Source: Akkermansiaceae bacterium (GTDB taxonomy: Bacteria; Verrucomicrobiota; Verrucomicrobiia; Verrucomicrobiales; Akkermansiaceae). Taken from it: a DNA stretch of 64,000 nt. Positions 60,318 to 64,000 of this stretch are shown here, in pieces; position 1 is the first letter of the stretch, and every line of letters begins with the position of its first letter. The stretch lies in NCBI GenBank assembly GCA_024233115.1, contig JACKQB010000004.1:434001-498000 (forward strand). Reading direction: 5' to 3'. Both the position numbers and the translations under genes were made by a program. A model generated the notes under the pieces. It saw nothing but the letters and a program-made list of their open reading frames with translations, searched no databases and was not told where the DNA came from.

Positions 60318-61109
60318 CTAGAGAGGATCGTTGATCATGCGCAGTGCCACGGGGTTTCCTTTGGCCTTGGCCGGGGAGGGCAGCGCCAGGATGATGAGAC
60401 GGGAATTTTTCTGCAGCTTGTAACTGCTGTTAGAAACGGTGACCGTCTTGCCGTTGACGGAGGTGTCGATCCGATACCGGACCGGGCCATCAACCACAGG
60501 GAGGCGGGTGGATTTATGGGAATTGGGTCGTAATACGAGGGGCCTTTTCGTAAAATAGACGGCGAGCGGCAGTTTGGTATAGTTGACCACCACCGCCGAA
60601 TTCGCGGGCATCCTGGCGGGTGACATATCAATGACCTCGGTCACTGGTGAAGACCAGCCAGCGGAACCCGGATTGGCACGAATGAAAATCAGCGGGTCCA
60701 GTGCCTCCCCCAGTTCGCAGGACACATCGCAGTTTGCACCCGCCTTCTGCACCAAGGGTCGCCGGAGTGTCAGCGGAAGGGTGGCGGGGCCTTTGTAGTT
60801 TTTGATTCTAACAAGCTCATTGGGCCAAGCGGAAAACGAGGTCTGCGTCTCGACCCCCGGTTTCCCCTTGGGCGCGTGCGCGGCATTGGCAAAGGCAAAG
60901 GAGGTGGGCGGCAATTGACTCACCGGGGGATCCACCTCGATGTAGACATTCCCGCTCTTTTCAAAGACCGGTAATGGCCTGGTTCCGGCAATCATGACCC
61001 GCAGTGTGCGCACAGGTTGTTCTTCCTCGTCCTGGGCGCAGAGGGTCTTGGGTGTCAGCCATAGAGCGATGAAAATAAAAGCGGTATGTATTACGGTCGA
61101 GCGGAGCAT
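60318..61109 (-). CDS. Secreted protein of unknown function, coupled to the Verru_Chthon gene
   Basis: 263 residues with a signal peptide (HTAFIFIALWLTP, then TLCAQ). Beta-rich, Pro-rich; two Cys in NCDVSCELG may form a disulfide. I do not recognise a domain. Its ATG shares one base with the stop of the Verru_Chthon protein A gene (TAATG), so translation is coupled and it probably belongs to the same cassette. Confidence 0.65.
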   Translation of the reverse strand: MLRSTVIHTAFIFIALWLTPKTLCAQDEEEQPVRTLRVMIAGTRPLPVFEKSGNVYIEVDPPVSQLPPTSFAFANAAHAPKGKPGVETQTSFSAWPNELVRIKNYKGPATLPLTLRRPLVQKAGANCDVSCELGEALDPLIFIRANPGSAGWSSPVTEVIDMSPARMPANSAVVVNYTKLPLAVYFTKRPLVLRPNSHKSTRLPVVDGPVRYRIDTSVNGKTVTVSNSSYKLQKNSRLIILALPSPAKAKGNPVALRMINDPL

Positions 61110-64000
61110 TAGATTTCGTCAGGATTAAGCCAGCGGAACGATACGATCTTAAATTTCCTGCCGAGCGCGGCAAGCGGATTTGTTGTGATATCGGGGTCCG
61201 GGTCGAGTCCGGCATCATCGGGTGCAATGGCATCCTGGGTGCGCTGGACAATCGCCTCACAGTAGGCTCTGGCGAGAACCTTGCCGCCGTTACCGAGTGC
61301 CTCGCCGTAGCTGCGGATCACAAAGGTATCACCGCGTGCACTGATCACCGGTCCGACCTTCTGGAGGATGTCTGCCTGGCTGAGGTAGGAGGGGGCACCG
61401 ACGAGTTTGCTGTCGGCCCAGTGGTTGTGGTCAGGCTTGGGACCGAATCCCGAGCCTCCGTTTTTCACGGGAAAGCTGAGTTCTGGGTAGCTGGTACCGT
61501 ATTGCACCTGCCTCTCCCAGGTACCCATGCTGTATTCCGTTTTATCAATTTTAAAATCGCCGAGGTGTTTGTTGTTGATGGACGTGCGGTCGATGGCTGC
61601 CTGCAGAGTACCGTTGAGGCCGGTTCGGGTGATGGGTGTCTCGCTGTTACTGCGTTCCGGTGGGTCGACCAGTCGACGATTGACAAAATCCGCGATCGAG
61701 ACGAACGGGCCGCGGCGCTTGACCTCCCTGACCACCTCCCGGGCGAGTTCGTTGATCTGGATATCCGTCAGCTGTCGGTATCCTTTCCACATGCTTTCAT
61801 CTTTTTCATCAGCATTGGTGTACTTGATGTCATAGGGGTTGCGGAGGCGGGAATAAATGTCGTTGGCCCTGAGTTTCGTGCCATCGTTCAGGGTGATTTC
61901 CATGGCGGGGTTGGAGCGGAAAGAAGCGAGCAAGGCAGCCCAGGCGGTTTCGCTGGTTGAGTTGATGTTAAAGCCTCCCTTGATGGTGAAGTGGCGGGCG
62001 GCACGATGGAAATCCCTGAGCTCCGACAGCTCGGGGCTGCCCACGTCGCTGGCGAGGACGAGGCGCGGGTTCGCCAGCGGGTCACCAGGGCTGTAGCCGC
62101 TGGTGCCGGGCAGGGTGGAAAGAAAATACCGATCCCAGAGTGCGTGGTTGGTCTCGTAGGAGATATCATAGAGGTAGGCGTCATCCGCTAGAGACGGGTT
62201 GACGTTCACCTGCCGAACCCGCTTCCAATCCCTCTGGCTGTGAATCCCAATATATTGCCACTCCGAGCTGGAAAAATAGTTGGTTGTCACGTTACGTTCC
62301 ACCCGTGGATCTGCCATGCCATTGCCAAAGACGTAGGTGGGGTGCCAAGGGAAAACCGACAGCGGTGCGTGCTGCAGGGAACCCAGTGAAACCAGCGGTG
62401 ATTCCTCGGTGGGGATATCCAACATGGGGAAGGTCTGGCCGTTGTAGTCGGCGGGTCGACCGAAGGGGGATACGCGGTTTTTTCCCGACACGGGCACGGG
62501 GTACAGGGTGGTGTCCCGCCAGTCCCAGCCGTAAGGGTCATCGAGAGTGATGCCGTGGGTGTAACGGCCGCCGGCTGCGGAGGCCCGGAAACATACCTCA
62601 ACGGGACTGCGCATGTGCCAGGGGGCCCGCATGTTGTGGTTGGCAATGGTATTGTAACCGAGGTAGGGCGTGTTGTATGGGCCAGCTCGGACCGACTGGT
62701 TTTCAATCGTATCGTTGAGCCACTGGACACGGTGCCCCCATTTAAAGCGATAATGCGCCGTGACGGGGTACTGGTCAATCCTGCGCAGGGGATCGGATGA
62801 GCTCGGGGGAATACTGACATACCAAGGCGCGTCCGAGCCGGAGGAGCCGTCCTCTGTCTGGGATATCGTCTGCAGAGGGGCGAAGCTGCCCATGTCCGTG
62901 GTGACATCGGATGCTCTGTTATTGCTGCCCTTGTGAAGAAAGAGTTGGTAGAAAAACAGCTTGTAACCAATGTAGTTATTGCCGTCACCCTGGGCATACA
63001 CCTGGTAAGCCACATCGTTTATCTTGGCGTCTGGGATTAGGACCGTTGTGGGTGGCTTGAGGTAGAAGTTGCCTTGGAAGGGTGCCGGTTGACTGCAGGA
63101 GAGTTGGAAGTTGTCGAGATTGTTCGACAAAGCGCTGTATGGGTCCCCCCAGAACCGGTTCCCGTATGGTGAGTTTCCAGCATCCGCAGTGAACAGGAGA
63201 GCCTCGCCGGGCTCGAAGGCGGTCGATTGGATGGAAAAACTAGGACGCGGCGGCGGGTTGGTTGAATTGAACCCCTGTTGGTATGGATTCATATAACCGA
63301 TATTCCTTGAGGGCTCTCCCGGTATCAACAGGCGGACCTGAAAGGTGTGCGGCATACTGATATTCACGGCATACTTGGCAGCCTCGATTTTGATATTATA
63401 CGGGTTCCATAACACCACACGGGGGAAGTAGTGGATATTGATCCGGTATGTGCCTATCCCTCCACTGGAGGCACCTATCTTTTACAGTGACGCGCCGTAC
63501 GAAATGCCCGCGTCGATCATGATCGGGTGAATGGCGGGGGTGTCTTGCTTGGCAAGGTTGATTGCGTTGCAGGGGTAGTTGAAGTTCGTGTTCCACCCCC
63601 AGGTAAAGCCTCCGTTGATACCTTTCGGGGCCATGGGCGTTATCCCGCGCGAGGCGGTGGAGCCGGTCACGGCGGTGGCCCATTTTTGGATCAAACCGAA
63701 CTTGGGGGAAATATCCTTGAGGTTGGTGGCATCCAGGATCGGGGTATCAGCTGTCAGCCCCTTATGGGTCAGCAGGTCGGGTGCGCTTCCCTGATTGATA
63801 AAGGAGGTCAAATCCTTGCGCAGCCCGCCATTCTGCGTGTCCACGAGCAGTGAGCGGGATGAAAAAGTGAAGTCGTGGAAGTACTTGCGCCGTGCCGTTT
63901 GGGCAGCCGCAACCGGCATCAGACCGGAGAGGTCCGCGTTGCTGCGGGTAATGAGCTTGGGAATGGTTTCAGCATCGAGCGTTTCGTAGCCACCGTATTC
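61109..64000 (-). pseudogene. Verru_Chthon cassette protein A, interrupted by in-frame TAA, runs off the right edge
   Basis: The frame is open from the right edge down to a TAA at 63482-63484, and then continues in the same frame to 61109. Residues before the stop (ARRKYFHDFTFSSRSLL, GGLRKDLTSF) and after it (YFPRVVLWNPYN, then a long beta-rich body) are both characteristic of Verru_Chthon cassette protein A, as I recall that family. Downstream part alone: 769 residues from a GTG at 63418. The protein is large, exported-cassette-associated and of unknown function; usually encoded with pilin-like cassette proteins, which would lie right of the window. Either a pseudogene, a sequencing error or a read-through case. 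Confidence 0.75.
63482..63484 (-). other. In-frame TAA stop inside Verru_Chthon protein A
   Basis: Reading on the minus strand, GCG TCA CTG TAA AAG ATA GGT: the frame before (ISYGASL) and after (KIGASSGGIGTYRIN) is the same. No base shift is needed to join the two halves. Confidence 0.9.

Overview
The window looks like a chromosomal segment of a Verrucomicrobiota bacterium, most likely order Verrucomicrobiales. The strongest pointer is a gene at the right edge that I recognise as a Verru_Chthon cassette protein A, a family known from Verrucomicrobium and Chthoniobacter relatives. Diaminopimelate aminotransferase of the DapL type, a multiheme TPR cytochrome and the generally high G+C (high 50s by eye) fit. 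Coding is dense on both strands. I see no rRNA, tRNA, CRISPR array, transposase or phage gene.

Region 1 (1-18.5 kb) is a heavy-metal efflux island. It holds a CusB-like adaptor (cut by the left edge), a very long CusA-like pump, a stand-alone DUF3347 protein, a K+-channel-like protein, a short CDF transporter and a CzcA/CzcB/CzcC-type tripartite pump whose adaptor carries a Cys/His array. A small Cys-rich secreted protein, an ArsR-type repressor and a CopA-type Cu+-ATPase with YHS and heavy-metal-binding N-terminal domains follow. The 5.1-6.6 kb part is clearly AT-richer than its surroundings. The right border (16.7-18.5 kb) holds a frameshifted remnant and a secreted protein gene with an in-frame TAG.

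Region 2 (18.5-30.1 kb) is a nitrite-to-nitrous-oxide module on the minus strand. In transcription order it holds a porin, NirK fused to a cytochrome c domain, NirV, a SCO copper chaperone, a diheme NorC-like cytochrome, NorB, NorQ, NorD, NorE, a NorF/COX4-like protein and a small membrane protein. A divergent Rrf2-type (NsrR-like) regulator lies next to the porin.

Region 3 (30.1-59.5 kb) is mostly housekeeping and envelope genes: MscL, an NRDE protein, a DedA-ATP-grasp fusion, an octaheme TPR cytochrome, a CPBP protease, a SMUG1-like DNA glycosylase, a lipase-like lipoprotein with a DUF4105 protein, AccC/AccB, a B12 radical SAM protein, a terpene-cyclase-like secreted protein, an HlyD-like protein, a spermidine-synthase-like methyltransferase, TM2, DapL, MnmA, XerC, an MscK-like channel and ApbE. 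Region 4 (59.5-64 kb) has Upp, an unknown secreted protein and the Verru_Chthon protein A gene, which is broken by an in-frame TAA and runs off the right edge.

Two genome-scale patterns run through the window. Short tandem repeats with a 7-bp period, but different unit sequences, sit at many gene borders. The hexamer TGTTAG/CTAACA is strongly over-represented. Neither is explained by the genes.
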